A stretch of 64,000 bases of DNA, from NCBI RefSeq assembly GCF_030009775.1, contig NZ_JASCTH010000017.1, forward strand, positions 1 to 64,000, given 5' to 3'. This document shows positions 1-8,814 of this stretch, in pieces (within the stretch, counting starts at the first letter, position 1; the number at the start of each line of letters is the position of its first letter). Made by a program: the position numbers and the translations under genes. Source of the DNA: Actinoplanes sandaracinus. Lineage in GTDB: Bacteria; Actinomycetota; Actinomycetes; Mycobacteriales; Micromonosporaceae. The notes under the pieces were generated by a model, which worked only from the letters and a program-made list of their open reading frames with translations, was not told the DNA's origin and did not search any database.

Positions 1-145
1 CGGCGGGTTCCTGCAGAAGAATCTGTGCCACGTCCATGCGGGAGGGGTCCTGTCCATGGGTCGGGTCTGCCACCGAGGGCGCCTCACCGGCGGTGACTGC
101 GGTGAGGCGGAAAGCCGGTCCGCCGTTATGTGGGGCGTTCGGCAT
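1..145 (-). CDS. possible partial hypothetical protein running off the left edge
   Basis: An open frame on the minus strand starts with ATG at 145 (MPNAPHNGG...) and stays open to the window edge, 48 codons in. No good ribosome binding site is visible upstream and I recognise no domain. In such high-GC DNA an open frame this short could be chance, so this is a weak call. Confidence 0.22.
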   Translation of the reverse strand, partial: MPNAPHNGGPAFRLTAVTAGEAPSVADPTHGQDPSRMDVAQILLQEPA

Positions 146-196
146 CGGATTGACGCTGCGGCGCCGTGCGGCGGTGTCACGCCGGCTGGGCGCGGC

Positions 197-508
197 TCAT
201 GCGTGGTGAGCTGGCGGGGCTCTCGAGCTGGCGGCATCGGCGGCGTGCTGCGCCGGCCGGATTCGGGTCCGGTCCGCCACGGGAGCCCGCGTCGCGGTCA
301 CCGCGGTGGCGGGTTGACGTGAGCGGGTAGGGGCAACGGGCGCGGTATCGCGGGGTGCCGGCTGCTGGACAGCGGCCGTGGACATCTCGGCCTTACGGCC
401 CGGGTCGGGACGCGCGACCGCGGGACTGTTGATACCGCTGATCAGGAGCAGGGCCAGCATGGCCGGCAACGAGCGGGCCAGCATGCTGAGCCGCCGGGTC
501 GTCGCCAT
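197..508 (-). CDS. small secreted hypothetical protein
   Basis: The predicted product is about 103 residues. It begins MATTRRLSML and has a basic N-terminus, a hydrophobic core rich in Leu/Ala and an Ala-x-Ala-like site (SPAVARPD), which reads as a Sec signal peptide. The mature part is Pro/Ala/Thr/Arg rich and without a recognisable fold. The ATG at 508 is preferred over a TTG 30 bases upstream because the signal peptide starts there, although no strong ribosome binding site is seen for either. Function unknown; the C-terminal half could be out-of-frame noise. Confidence 0.4.
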   Translation of the reverse strand: MATTRRLSMLARSLPAMLALLLISGINSPAVARPDPGRKAEMSTAAVQQPAPRDTAPVAPTRSRQPATAVTATRAPVADRTRIRPAQHAADAASSRAPPAHHA

Positions 509-639
509 GGCAACCACGTTAACCAACCGGGCGGGCAACTACACCGCTCGATGTAGGTGGCCCACGTCATACCGGCCGGCCATGCTGACTACGGATTGGT
601 GCCGTTAGGGCCCCGGCCCCGGGCAGCGTGTGACCGCAA

Positions 640-940
640 GCAGCGACGCCCGCCCACTACCCGGCGGGGCGGTACTCGCAGCCGTGGGCGGGGTCGCGCG
701 GCGCCGCCAAGGTCTACGCGACCGCCCGCCGCCCGGAGCTCATCGACATCCCCGGCGTCGAGGCGCTGCGGCTCGACATCACCGATCCGGAGTCGGTGGC
801 CGCCGCGGCGCAGGCCGCCGGCGACGTCACGCTGCTCATCAACAACGCCGGCATCTCGACCGGCGCCGAACTGGTCACCGGCGACCTCGACCTGATCCGC
901 CGCGAGATGGACACCCACTTCTGGGGCACCGTGCGAGGCG
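640..940 (+). pseudogene. short-chain dehydrogenase/reductase remnant
   Basis: Frame-1 translation from about 695 reads AAKVYATARRPELID, then LRLDITDPESV, then VTLLINNAGIS, which are the beta-2, Asp-loop and NNAG blocks of an SDR. The upstream glycine-rich TGxxxGxG cofactor motif is missing, and the sequence departs from the family after HFWGTV, well before the YxxxK active site. Roughly 80-100 codons of a family that is usually about 240 remain. A GTG at 630 in another frame may be the old start. Both ends appear deleted, so this is a decayed fragment next to the ATPase gene. Confidence 0.7.
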
Positions 941-1063
941 GCCCCGCGCCCAGGCTTCTCGCAAATCGAAAGGCCAGTGCGCCGCAGATCGAAACAGGCG
1001 CCGCCGCGAAACGAATGGCGATTGCTCGCGGACCGCAAGGCCACGGCGCGTAGTGTCGACCGC

Positions 1064-2311
1064 GTGAGCGCCTTCGAACCGCTTCCACGGCATGCGGAGC
1101 GCCTCATCGCGGCCGCGTTGGAGGACACCCGCGTCGTGCTGATCAGCGGGGCCCGCCAGTCCGGCAAGAGCACGCTCGTCCGGCTCCTCGCCGGGGACCG
1201 GGCAGCGGAGCGCCGTGACCTGGACCGGGAACAGGATCGAGCAGCGGCCCAGGCCGATCCGACCGGCTTCGTCGCTTTCGACGACCTCATGGTGATCGAC
1301 GAGATTCAACGGGTCCCGGAGCTGTTGCCGGCGATGAAGGTCTCGGTCGACGAGGACCCGCGACCGGGCCGGTTCCTGCTGACCGGCTCCTCCAGTCTGT
1401 TCGGCCTGCGCGGCGCACCGGATGCGCTTCCCGGCCGGATGGAGACGGTGGAGCTGTGGCCGTTCTCGCAGGGAGAGATCGACGGTGCGCCGGACGGGTT
1501 CATCGATGCGGTCTTCGCCGAGGGCCCAGGCATTCGCCACGAATCCGCGGTGACCCGCGCGGAGTACGCGACCCGGATTGTCCGGGGAGGCCTTCCGGAG
1601 GCAGTGGCCCGTGAGGATGCCCGGCGCCGGGGCCGGTTCCTGGACAGCTACGTCCAGGCGCTGATCGACCGGGACGTGCGTGAGTTGTCGAGGATCGAGC
1701 AGGCGCCACAGCTGCGCACTCTGATTCGCCTGTTGGCGGCCCGGTCGGCGTCCACGATCGTGGCCGGGGCGCTGGAGTCCGAGCTCGGGTTGAGCCGTCC
1801 CACGATCGCCCGCTACATGCAGTTGCTCGAAGAGGTCTACCTGGTCAAACGCATCCCGGGCTGGTCGCGGAACCTCGGCAGCCGGGTCACCCGTGCTCCG
1901 AAACTGATCTTCGTCGACTCGGGCATCGCCGCTCAGCAACTCGCGGTCGACCCGCATGCGCTGCTACGCCCGGGGCAGCCGTTCGGCCCGCTGCTGGAAG
2001 GGTTCGTCGTCTCCGAGCTGGCCCGGCAGGCCGGCTGGTCGGAGCAGATGGTCGATCTGTACCACTACCGCGACCAGAACAAGGTCGAGGTGGACGTCAT
2101 CCTGGAGAACCGGCAGCGGCAGGTCGTCGCTATCGAGGTCAAGGCCGCGTCCACGGTCCGCTCGGAGGACTTCTCCGGCCTGCGCAAGGTCGCCGCCCGG
2201 CTCGGTGACGACCTGGTCGCCGGCATCGTCCTCTATACCGGGACGAGCACCCTCGCTTTCGGTGGCCGCATGCGCGCCGTCCCGGTCAGCGCCCTCTGGG
2301 AGATGGGTTGA
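1064..2311 (+). CDS. AAA family ATPase of the DUF4143 type
   Basis: The product is about 415 residues. The Walker A loop is SGARQSGKSTL near residue 30, the Walker B-like strand is LMVIDEIQRVP, and a sensor-type LLTGSSSLFGLR follows. This order is typical of the archaeal-type ATPases with a C-terminal DUF4143 domain. The C-terminal part has KVEVDVILENRQ and VVAIEVKAA, which look like a restriction-endonuclease-fold core. The GTG at 1064 is chosen because VSAFEPLPRHAERLI matches the usual N-terminus; the frame is open further upstream. Family members are often orphan genes of uncertain role, sometimes linked to defence or toxin-antitoxin loci. No partner is seen here. Confidence 0.85.
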   Translation: MSAFEPLPRHAERLIAAALEDTRVVLISGARQSGKSTLVRLLAGDRAAERRDLDREQDRAAAQADPTGFVAFDDLMVIDEIQRVPELLPAMKVSVDEDPRPGRFLLTGSSSLFGLRGAPDALPGRMETVELWPFSQGEIDGAPDGFIDAVFAEGPGIRHESAVTRAEYATRIVRGGLPEAVAREDARRRGRFLDSYVQALIDRDVRELSRIEQAPQLRTLIRLLAARSASTIVAGALESELGLSRPTIARYMQLLEEVYLVKRIPGWSRNLGSRVTRAPKLIFVDSGIAAQQLAVDPHALLRPGQPFGPLLEGFVVSELARQAGWSEQMVDLYHYRDQNKVEVDVILENRQRQVVAIEVKAASTVRSEDFSGLRKVAARLGDDLVAGIVLYTGTSTLAFGGRMRAVPVSALWEMG

Positions 2312-2378
2312 CCTTGCCGTTGGGGGAAGGCCCAGCATTCCTGTCACCGGTCACGGTGACCGGGGACGAGGAGGAACG

Positions 2379-3488
2379 GTGCGGCACCTGCTGACGATCG
2401 GGGCCTTCGCGCGGGCGGTCCGGCTGTCGCCGAAGGCTCTGCGGCTCTACGACGAGTTGGGGCTGCTGCGCCCGGCCGCGGTCGACAGCGATTCGGGCTA
2501 CCGGTTCTACGATCCGGAACAGCTCGAACAGGCCCGGCTGATCGCCTGGCTGCGCCGGCTGGACATGCCGCTGGCCCGGATCCGCCGGGTGTGCGAGCTG
2601 CCCGCGCCGGAGCAGGCCGTGGAGATCGCCGCCTACTGGGAGCGGGTGCTGGCGGAGACCGCCGACCGCGGCCGGCTGGCCGCCTTCCTCGTCGATCATC
2701 TCTCCGGAAGGGGAAGCGCGATGGGCGAGACCACCACACTGGGCATCCGGTACGCCGCACGATCCGAGGCGGGGCCGGTGCGGGAGACCAACGAGGACAT
2801 CGCCTACGCGGGGCCGCGGCTGATCGCGGTCGCCGACGGGATCCGGGGGCCGGGCGGGGACCGGGCGAGTGCCGCGGCCGTCGACGCGCTCAAGCCGCTG
2901 GAGACGGTGACGGTGGCGGCCGGCGATCTGCTCGGTGCACTGGCCGAGGCGGTGCGCGACGCGGAACGGGCGGTCGGCGAGATCGCCGGGGAGACCAGCG
3001 GCGAGCCGGGCGGCTGGGCGGCCGGGGACGGGCCGGCCACCACGCTGACCGCGCTGTTCTGGTCGGGTTCCCGGCTGGCGCTCGCGCACATCGGCGACAC
3101 CCGCGCCTACCGGCTGCGCGACGGCGAGTTGAGCCTGATCACCCACGACCACACCTATGTGCGGTCGCTGATCGAGCAGGGCAAACTCACCGAGGACGAG
3201 GCGGCCACCCACCCGCAGCGTTCGCTGCTGGTCAAAGCCTTGACGGGTACGGGCGACGCGAGCCCGGACCTGTCGCTGCACGAGGCGGCGGCCGGTGATC
3301 GTTACCTGCTCTGCTCCGACGGCCTGGCCGCGGCGGTCGGAGCGGACGAGCTGGTCACGGTGCTGGCCGGCCCGGGCGACCCGCGGCAGGCGCTTGACGA
3401 GCTGATCGCCCGGGCGTACGCCGCCGGCGCCGACGACAACGTCGCCGGAGTGGTCGCCGACGTGGTCCGCCTGGACCAGGCCGCCTGA
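2379..3488 (+). CDS. MerR-type HTH fused to PP2C-family serine/threonine phosphatase
   Basis: The product is about 369 residues. Residues 1-75 form a MerR-type winged helix (LTIGAFARAVRLSPKALRLY, then SGYRFYDPEQLEQARLI) followed by a short helical linker. From about residue 120 a PP2C domain begins: RETNEDIAYAG, VADGIRGPGGD, HIGDTRAYRLRDG, LLCSDGL and ADDNVAGVV supply the expected metal-binding aspartates, although the usual DGMGG is DGIRG. The GTG at 2379 has a GAGGAGG ribosome binding site. The fusion suggests a DNA-binding protein with attached phosphatase activity. Its target and effector are unknown. It is followed by a terminator facing the hut operon. Confidence 0.85.
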   Translation: MRHLLTIGAFARAVRLSPKALRLYDELGLLRPAAVDSDSGYRFYDPEQLEQARLIAWLRRLDMPLARIRRVCELPAPEQAVEIAAYWERVLAETADRGRLAAFLVDHLSGRGSAMGETTTLGIRYAARSEAGPVRETNEDIAYAGPRLIAVADGIRGPGGDRASAAAVDALKPLETVTVAAGDLLGALAEAVRDAERAVGEIAGETSGEPGGWAAGDGPATTLTALFWSGSRLALAHIGDTRAYRLRDGELSLITHDHTYVRSLIEQGKLTEDEAATHPQRSLLVKALTGTGDASPDLSLHEAAAGDRYLLCSDGLAAAVGADELVTVLAGPGDPRQALDELIARAYAAGADDNVAGVVADVVRLDQAA

Positions 3489-3497
3489 CGAGCGTGG

Positions 3498-3530
3498 GGA
3501 GTTCGAGTGCGCGCGTCGCACCCGAACTCC
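3498..3530. terminator. bidirectional terminator between convergent genes
   Basis: An inverted repeat (GGAGTTCGAGTGCG pairing with CGCACCCGAACTCC) lies between the stop of the phosphatase gene and the stop of hutH on the other strand. There is no long T-tract, as is common in actinobacteria. Confidence 0.65.
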
Positions 3531-3538
3531 ATCCACCG

Positions 3539-5074
3539 TCAGTCGAGTGACCCCACGCGGGCCTCGATCGCGGCCCGCAGGTCCGGGCCGGCGACGACCG
3601 TCCGGGCCTGTTCCAGCACCGGCGCCAGGAACAGGTCCGGGCCCGGCGTGCCGGCGAACGGTTCGACCGCCGCCACCGCGGCCTGCCCGGCCGGGGACGG
3701 GGTGAGCGGCGCCCGCAGCTGGATCCCGCGGACCGCCGACAGCAGCTCCACCGCGAGCAGGCTGGTCAGGTTGTCCAGGACGGTCCGCAGCTTCTTGGCC
3801 GCGGCCCAGCCCATCGACACGTGGTCCTCCTGCATGCCGCTGGTCGGCAGCGAGTCGACCGAGGCCGGCGACGCGAGCCGCCGGTTCTCCGCCACGATCC
3901 CGGCCGCCGTGTACTGGGCGATCATCAGGCCCGAGTTCACGCCGGCGTCCGGTGACAGGAACGGCGGCAGCTCCCGCGACCGGGTCACGTCGAGCAGCCG
4001 GTCCACCCGGCGTTCCGCGATGGCCCCGACCTCGGACGCGGCGATGGCCAGGTAATCGGCGGCGAACCCGAGCGGCGCCCCGTGGAAGTTGCCGGTCGAC
4101 TCGACCCGGCCGTCCGGCAGCACCACCGGGTTGTCGACCACGGACACGAGTTCGCGCGACGACACCAGGCGGACGAAGTCGAGCGTGTCCCGGGCGGCGC
4201 CGGCGACCTGGGGGGCGCAGCGCATCGAGTACGCGTCCTGCACCGCGTGCGCCAGGTCGTCCCGGTGCGAGTCCATGATCGCCGAGTTCTGCAGCAGCCG
4301 GTGGATGTTCGCCGCCGAGGCCGCCTGCCCCGGATGCGGCCGGATGCTGTGCAGTTCCGGCAGGAACGGCCGCTCCGAGCCGAGCATCGCCTCGATCGCC
4401 AGCGCCGCGGTCACGTCGGCCATGGCGAACAGGTGCGCGGCGTCGGCGATCGCCAGCAGCAGCATGCCGAGCATGCCGTCGGTGCCGTTGATCAGGGCCA
4501 GCCCCTCCTTGGCGGCCAGTTCGAGAGGTCGCAGCCCGGCGCCGCGCAGCGCCTCGGCCCCGGCGATCCGGGAGCCGTCCTTGCCCAGCACCCAGCCCTC
4601 GCCGAGCAGCACGATCGCGCAGTGCGCGAGCGGGGCGAGGTCACCGGAGGCGCCCAGCGAGCCGTGTTCCGGCACCCACGGCGTGATGTCGTGGTTGAGC
4701 AGGTCGACGAGGCCCTGGGCGAGGACCGGCCGGACCCCGGAGCGGCCCAGCGCCAGCGAGCGCACCCGCAGCAGCATCATCGCCCGGACCACCTCCCGCG
4801 GCATCGGCGCGCCGATGCCGGCGGCGTGCGAGCGGATCAGTGCGTGTTGAAGTTCGGCCCGGCGCGACGGCTGGATCGAGGTGTTGGCGAGCGCCCCGAA
4901 GCCGGTGGAGACACCGTAGACGGGACGGCCGGACGCCTCGATGCCGTCGACGATGGCCCGGCTGGTGGCCATCGCGGCGACGGCCTCGGGAGAGATCTCG
5001 ACGCGGGCGTCGGTGCGCGCCACGGCGAGGACATCGGCGGGGGAGACCCCGGTGGACTGAACGGTGACGATCAT
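3539..5074 (-). CDS. hutH: histidine ammonia-lyase
   Basis: This 511-residue protein converts L-histidine to trans-urocanate and ammonia, the first step of histidine catabolism. The Ala-Ser-Gly triad that cyclises to the MIO electrophile is at residues 142-144 in GSLGASGDLAPLAH. The conserved YGVSTGFG block near residue 53 and the QEDHVSMG block are also present. The length is normal for the family. It is the last gene of the leftward hut operon; its ATG overlaps the stop of hutI by four bases, implying translational coupling. Confidence 0.97.
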   Translation of the reverse strand: MIVTVQSTGVSPADVLAVARTDARVEISPEAVAAMATSRAIVDGIEASGRPVYGVSTGFGALANTSIQPSRRAELQHALIRSHAAGIGAPMPREVVRAMMLLRVRSLALGRSGVRPVLAQGLVDLLNHDITPWVPEHGSLGASGDLAPLAHCAIVLLGEGWVLGKDGSRIAGAEALRGAGLRPLELAAKEGLALINGTDGMLGMLLLAIADAAHLFAMADVTAALAIEAMLGSERPFLPELHSIRPHPGQAASAANIHRLLQNSAIMDSHRDDLAHAVQDAYSMRCAPQVAGAARDTLDFVRLVSSRELVSVVDNPVVLPDGRVESTGNFHGAPLGFAADYLAIAASEVGAIAERRVDRLLDVTRSRELPPFLSPDAGVNSGLMIAQYTAAGIVAENRRLASPASVDSLPTSGMQEDHVSMGWAAAKKLRTVLDNLTSLLAVELLSAVRGIQLRAPLTPSPAGQAAVAAVEPFAGTPGPDLFLAPVLEQARTVVAGPDLRAAIEARVGSLD

Positions 5075-6315
5075 GATGGCAGGCCTTCGGTCCGGTCAGG
5101 GGTGGTGGCGAGGTGGTGGGACGGGACTCCGCCGTGCAGCACGCGGCGGATCAGGGGCACACCCGGCCGGTAGGCCAGATGCAGGTGGGAAGGCGCGTCG
5201 AGGACGATCAGATCGGCGCGTGCGCCGACCGCGATCCGGCCGATGTCGTCGCGCCGCAGCGCGTGCGCGCCGCCGGCGGTCGCCGCCCACAGCGCCTCGG
5301 CCGGGGTCATCCCCATCTCGCGGACGGCGAGGGCGATGCAGAACGGCATGGACGAGGTGTACGAAGACCCGGGGTTGCAGTCGGTCGCCAGCGCCACGGT
5401 GATGTTCGCGTCGAGCAGCCGCCGGGCGTCCGGATAGGGCGATCGTGTGGAGAACTCCGCGCCCGGTAGCAGCGTGGCCACGGTCGAGGAGTGGCCGCCG
5501 TCGGCGCACATGCAGTCGAGCCGGGTGGAGGCGAGGGCGTCGATGTCGGCGTCGTCCAGATGGGTGCAGTGGTCGACGCTGGCCGCGCCCATCTCGACGG
5601 CCAGCCGCACGCCGGGGCCGGGGCCGAGCTGGTTGCCGTGCACCCGCAGGCCGAGCCCGGCGGCCTGGCCCGCCGCCAGGATGGTGCGGGCCTGGTCGGC
5701 GTCGAAGGCGCCGCGTTCGCAGAACACGTCGATCCACCGGGCGTGCGGGCGGGCGGCGGCCAGCATCGGCCCGCACACCAGGGAGACGTATGCCCACGGG
5801 TCGTCGGAGTACTCGGCGGGCACCACGTGCGCGCCGAGGAAGGTGGTCTCGCTGGTCAGTTCGGCGGCGATCCGCAGCGACCGGGCCTCGTCCGCGACGT
5901 TCAGCCCGTACCCACTCTTGATCTCGATCGTCGTGGTGCCCTGGCTGCGGGCCTCGGTGACCAGCCGGGTCGCCGAGCGTCGCAGCTCGTCGTCGCTCGC
6001 CGCGCGGGTGGCACCGACCGTGGTGCGGATGCCGCCGCCGGTGTAGGGCTCGCCGGCCATCCGGGCCGCGAACTCGGCCGCCCGGTCCCCGGCGAAGACG
6101 AGGTGGGCGTGACTGTCGACGAAGCCGGGCAGCACCGCGGCGCCGTCGGCGTCGATCCGCGCGTCGGCGGCCGGGGCGTCCGACGCGGCGCCGACCCAGG
6201 CGATCCGGTCCCCGTCGACGACCACGGCGGCGTCCTGGACGATGCCGAGCCGGCCCTTGCCGAAGCCGGCGTCATTGGTGACGAGCTCGCCGATGTTGGT
6301 GATCACCATGCTCAT
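5071..6315 (-). CDS. hutI: imidazolonepropionase
   Basis: This 414-residue amidohydrolase-superfamily enzyme opens 4-imidazolone-5-propionate to N-formimino-L-glutamate. The metal-binding HxH is in GFVDSHAHLVFAG, a second histidine sits in VHGNQLG, and the C-terminal ATDCNPGSSYTSSMP block is characteristic. The ATG at 6315 is preceded by GGAGGCGGC; a second ATG lies two codons inside. A 73-bp gap separates it from hutF, the only real gap inside the operon. Confidence 0.96.
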   Translation of the reverse strand: MSMVITNIGELVTNDAGFGKGRLGIVQDAAVVVDGDRIAWVGAASDAPAADARIDADGAAVLPGFVDSHAHLVFAGDRAAEFAARMAGEPYTGGGIRTTVGATRAASDDELRRSATRLVTEARSQGTTTIEIKSGYGLNVADEARSLRIAAELTSETTFLGAHVVPAEYSDDPWAYVSLVCGPMLAAARPHARWIDVFCERGAFDADQARTILAAGQAAGLGLRVHGNQLGPGPGVRLAVEMGAASVDHCTHLDDADIDALASTRLDCMCADGGHSSTVATLLPGAEFSTRSPYPDARRLLDANITVALATDCNPGSSYTSSMPFCIALAVREMGMTPAEALWAATAGGAHALRRDDIGRIAVGARADLIVLDAPSHLHLAYRPGVPLIRRVLHGGVPSHHLATTPDRTEGLPS

Positions 6316-6388
6316 GCCGCCGCCTCCGCTTCGTTCCGGCGTCGCCAGGAGTTCGAACCGGGGCTGGATGATCCGCTCGCGAGCTCAC

Positions 6389-7663
6389 TCATGACAGGAC
6401 CTTCGCCAGTTCGCGGGGGACGTCGACCAGCGTGTGTCGGCCGTCGGCGACGATCCGCCGGCCCCCGGAGATGACGTGCGTGACGTCGGCGCCGGTGGCC
6501 GCGAAGATCGCCTGGTCAGGGCGGGAGCCCACGGTCCGTACGCTCTCCAGCGAGACCGCCACCAGGTCGGCCCGTTTGCCGGGCGCGATGACGCCGGCGT
6601 CGGCCCAGCCCAGAGCCGCGTGGTTGGCCGCCGCCGTGATCAGCTCGCCGGCCGAGAAGTGGCCGCGGCTCTCGGTGGCCAGCCGCTCGTCCATCTCCAT
6701 GCCGCGGATCTCCTCGAACGGGTCGATCACCGCGTTGCTGTCGCTGCCGAGGCTGAGCGGCACACAGTCGTCGGCGAGCCGCCGGGCCGGACCGAGGCCG
6801 TCGGCGAGGTCGCGTTCGGTGGTGGGGCAGAGGCAGACTCCGGTGCCGCTGTCACCGAGCAGCTTGACGTCACCGTCGGTGAGGTGGGTGGCGTGCACCG
6901 CGGTGGTGCCGGGGCCCAGAACGCCGTGCCGGTCCAGCAGTTCGGTGGGTGTGCAGCCGTGTACCGCCCGGCACTGTTCGTTCTCGGCCCGCTGCTCGGA
7001 GAGGTGCACGTGCAGCGGGGCACGGCCGGCCAGCAGGGCGAGCTGGGCGGCGGGCACCGCGCGTACCGAGTGGATCGCCGCGCCGACCAGGGCGTGCCGG
7101 CCGACGCTGAGCGCGGCCACCCGCTGCGCCCAGCTCTCCGCGTCGCCGTCGCCGAAACGTTCCTGCACGCCCCGCAGCGGCGTGCCGTCGACGTGCGCGG
7201 TCAGGTAGAGGGTGTCCAGCAGGGTGATCCGGATGCCGGCCTCGTCGGCGGCCTGGATCAGGGCGGCGCCCATCGCGTTCGGGTCGGCGTACCGGACCCC
7301 GCCGGGCGCGTGATGCAGGTAGTGGAACTCGCCGACGCAAGTGATGCCGGCCAGCGCCATCTCGGCGTAGACGGCCCGGGCCAGAGCCAGGTATCCGTCC
7401 GGGTCGAGGGTCGCGGCGGCCGCGTACATCTGCTCCCGCCAGGTCCAGAAGCTGCCCCGGCCGGAGTGGGTCCGGCCGCGCAGCACCCGGTGGAAGGCGT
7501 GCGAGTGCGCGTTCGCCAGCCCCGGCAGCACCAGGCCGGGCAGGGATTCGCCGGCCGGTTCCGCGTCCGGTGTGACCGAGGCGAACCGGCCGTCCGCGAT
7601 CTCGATCCGCACGTTCCGCCGCACCCGGCCGTCCACCCAGGCGTGCTCCGCGAAGAACCTCAC
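6389..7663 (-). CDS. hutF: formimidoylglutamate deiminase
   Basis: The product (about 424 residues) deaminates N-formimino-L-glutamate to N-formyl-L-glutamate. It shows the amidohydrolase motifs GLANAHSHAFHR, HVHLSEQ and LGSDSNAVIDPFEEIRGMEM, and the typical N-terminus VRFFAEHAWVDG. The GTG at 7663 overlaps the stop of the upstream amidohydrolase gene by four bases, which fixes the start. Its presence shows that this organism uses the N-formylglutamate branch rather than direct HutG formiminoglutamase. Confidence 0.93.
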   Translation of the reverse strand: MRFFAEHAWVDGRVRRNVRIEIADGRFASVTPDAEPAGESLPGLVLPGLANAHSHAFHRVLRGRTHSGRGSFWTWREQMYAAAATLDPDGYLALARAVYAEMALAGITCVGEFHYLHHAPGGVRYADPNAMGAALIQAADEAGIRITLLDTLYLTAHVDGTPLRGVQERFGDGDAESWAQRVAALSVGRHALVGAAIHSVRAVPAAQLALLAGRAPLHVHLSEQRAENEQCRAVHGCTPTELLDRHGVLGPGTTAVHATHLTDGDVKLLGDSGTGVCLCPTTERDLADGLGPARRLADDCVPLSLGSDSNAVIDPFEEIRGMEMDERLATESRGHFSAGELITAAANHAALGWADAGVIAPGKRADLVAVSLESVRTVGSRPDQAIFAATGADVTHVISGGRRIVADGRHTLVDVPRELAKVLS

Positions 7664-8814
7664 GTCAGCTCCTCCAGGACCGTGGCCAGGGCTTCGATGC
7701 CGGCCTCGCAGTCGTCGTCGGAGGCGTGCTCGGCGGGGGAGTGCGACACGCCCGTCGGGTTGCGGACGAACAGCATCGCGGTCGGCACGTGCGCGGAGAG
7801 CACCCCGGCGTCGTGCCCGGCCCCGGTCGGCAGGATCGGCGCGTCCTTCAGCAGAGCGGAGAGCCGTTCGGCCAGCGCGGTGTCGAAGGCGACCTCTCCG
7901 CTCACCGACTCGGCGGTCATGGCCAGGGTGGTGCCGTCGCGGGCGGCCCGCTCGGTCGCCTTCTCCACCACCGAGCCGACGAGCCGGTCGAGGGTGGCCG
8001 TGTCGGCGGCGCGGGCGTCGAGCCAGCCGCGGACCAGCGACGGGATGGCGTTGGTGGCGTTCGGCTCGACCTGCACCCGGCCCATCGTGGCGTGCGCGCC
8101 GGCCAGCCTCGCCTCCTGATCGGCGGTGAGGACGGTGTGGGCGAACGTCAGCATCGGGTCGTGACGGTCGGTCATCCGGGTGGTCCCGGCGTGGTCGCCG
8201 ATGCCCGTGAAGTCCATCCGCCAGCGGCCGTGCGGCCAGATCGCGCTCGCCACCCCGACCGGCGTCTCCAGGGCTCTGCCCTGCTCGATGTGCAGCTCCA
8301 CCACCGCGGCGATCTGCCCGATCTCTTTCCGGGCTCCCGCCGGGCGGGCGCCCAGCGCCGCACCGAAGGAGATCCCGTCGCGGTCGGTCAACGCCGCGGC
8401 CCGGTCCGGGTCGATGACGCCGGTGAGAAGACGAGAGCCCAAGCACGGTACGCCGAAACGCCCGCCCTCCTCCTCGACGAACGCCGCGATCCCGATCCTC
8501 CGGTCCCGGGGCACCCGGTCCACGGCGAGGAACGCGCTCACGATTCCCAGCGGTCCGTCATAGCCGCCGCCGTGCGGGACCGAGTCGAAGTGCGACCCGG
8601 TCAGCACGGTCCCCGGCGCCCACGGCTCACCCCGCCACGCGAAAAGGTTGCCGTTGCCGTCGTCGGTGACCGTCATGTCCCGCAGCGCGGCCTGCGCCCG
8701 GAACCAGTCACGCAGCGTCAGCTCCGGCTCGGTCAGCGCGAACCGCAGATAGCCGCCGCTGCCGGCCCGCCCGATGGGTGCGATCTCGGCCCAGAGCTTC
8801 GCGAACTCGCTCAT
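7660..8814 (-). CDS. M20-family amidohydrolase (allantoate amidohydrolase/N-carbamoylase type) of the hut operon
   Basis: This protein of about 384 residues belongs to the M20 zinc hydrolases. Metal-ligand blocks are GSHFDSVPHGGGYDGPLG, FVEEEGGRFG and VELHIEQGRALE, with the dimerisation-domain motif near GIGDHAGTTRM. Such proteins are usually annotated as allantoate amidohydrolase or N-carbamoyl-L-amino-acid hydrolase. It lies between hutU and hutF with four-base overlaps on both sides, and no HutG-type deformylase is visible. I therefore infer that it cleaves N-formylglutamate to glutamate and formate. That substrate is inferred from position, not from a diagnostic residue. Confidence 0.85.
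   Translation of the reverse strand: MSEFAKLWAEIAPIGRAGSGGYLRFALTEPELTLRDWFRAQAALRDMTVTDDGNGNLFAWRGEPWAPGTVLTGSHFDSVPHGGGYDGPLGIVSAFLAVDRVPRDRRIGIAAFVEEEGGRFGVPCLGSRLLTGVIDPDRAAALTDRDGISFGAALGARPAGARKEIGQIAAVVELHIEQGRALETPVGVASAIWPHGRWRMDFTGIGDHAGTTRMTDRHDPMLTFAHTVLTADQEARLAGAHATMGRVQVEPNATNAIPSLVRGWLDARAADTATLDRLVGSVVEKATERAARDGTTLAMTAESVSGEVAFDTALAERLSALLKDAPILPTGAGHDAGVLSAHVPTAMLFVRNPTGVSHSPAEHASDDDCEAGIEALATVLEELT

Noticed and set aside
56..322. plus-strand frame of 88 codons
   Set aside because: Composition is Arg/Gly-rich noise without ribosome binding site, and it is antisense to the predicted secreted protein.
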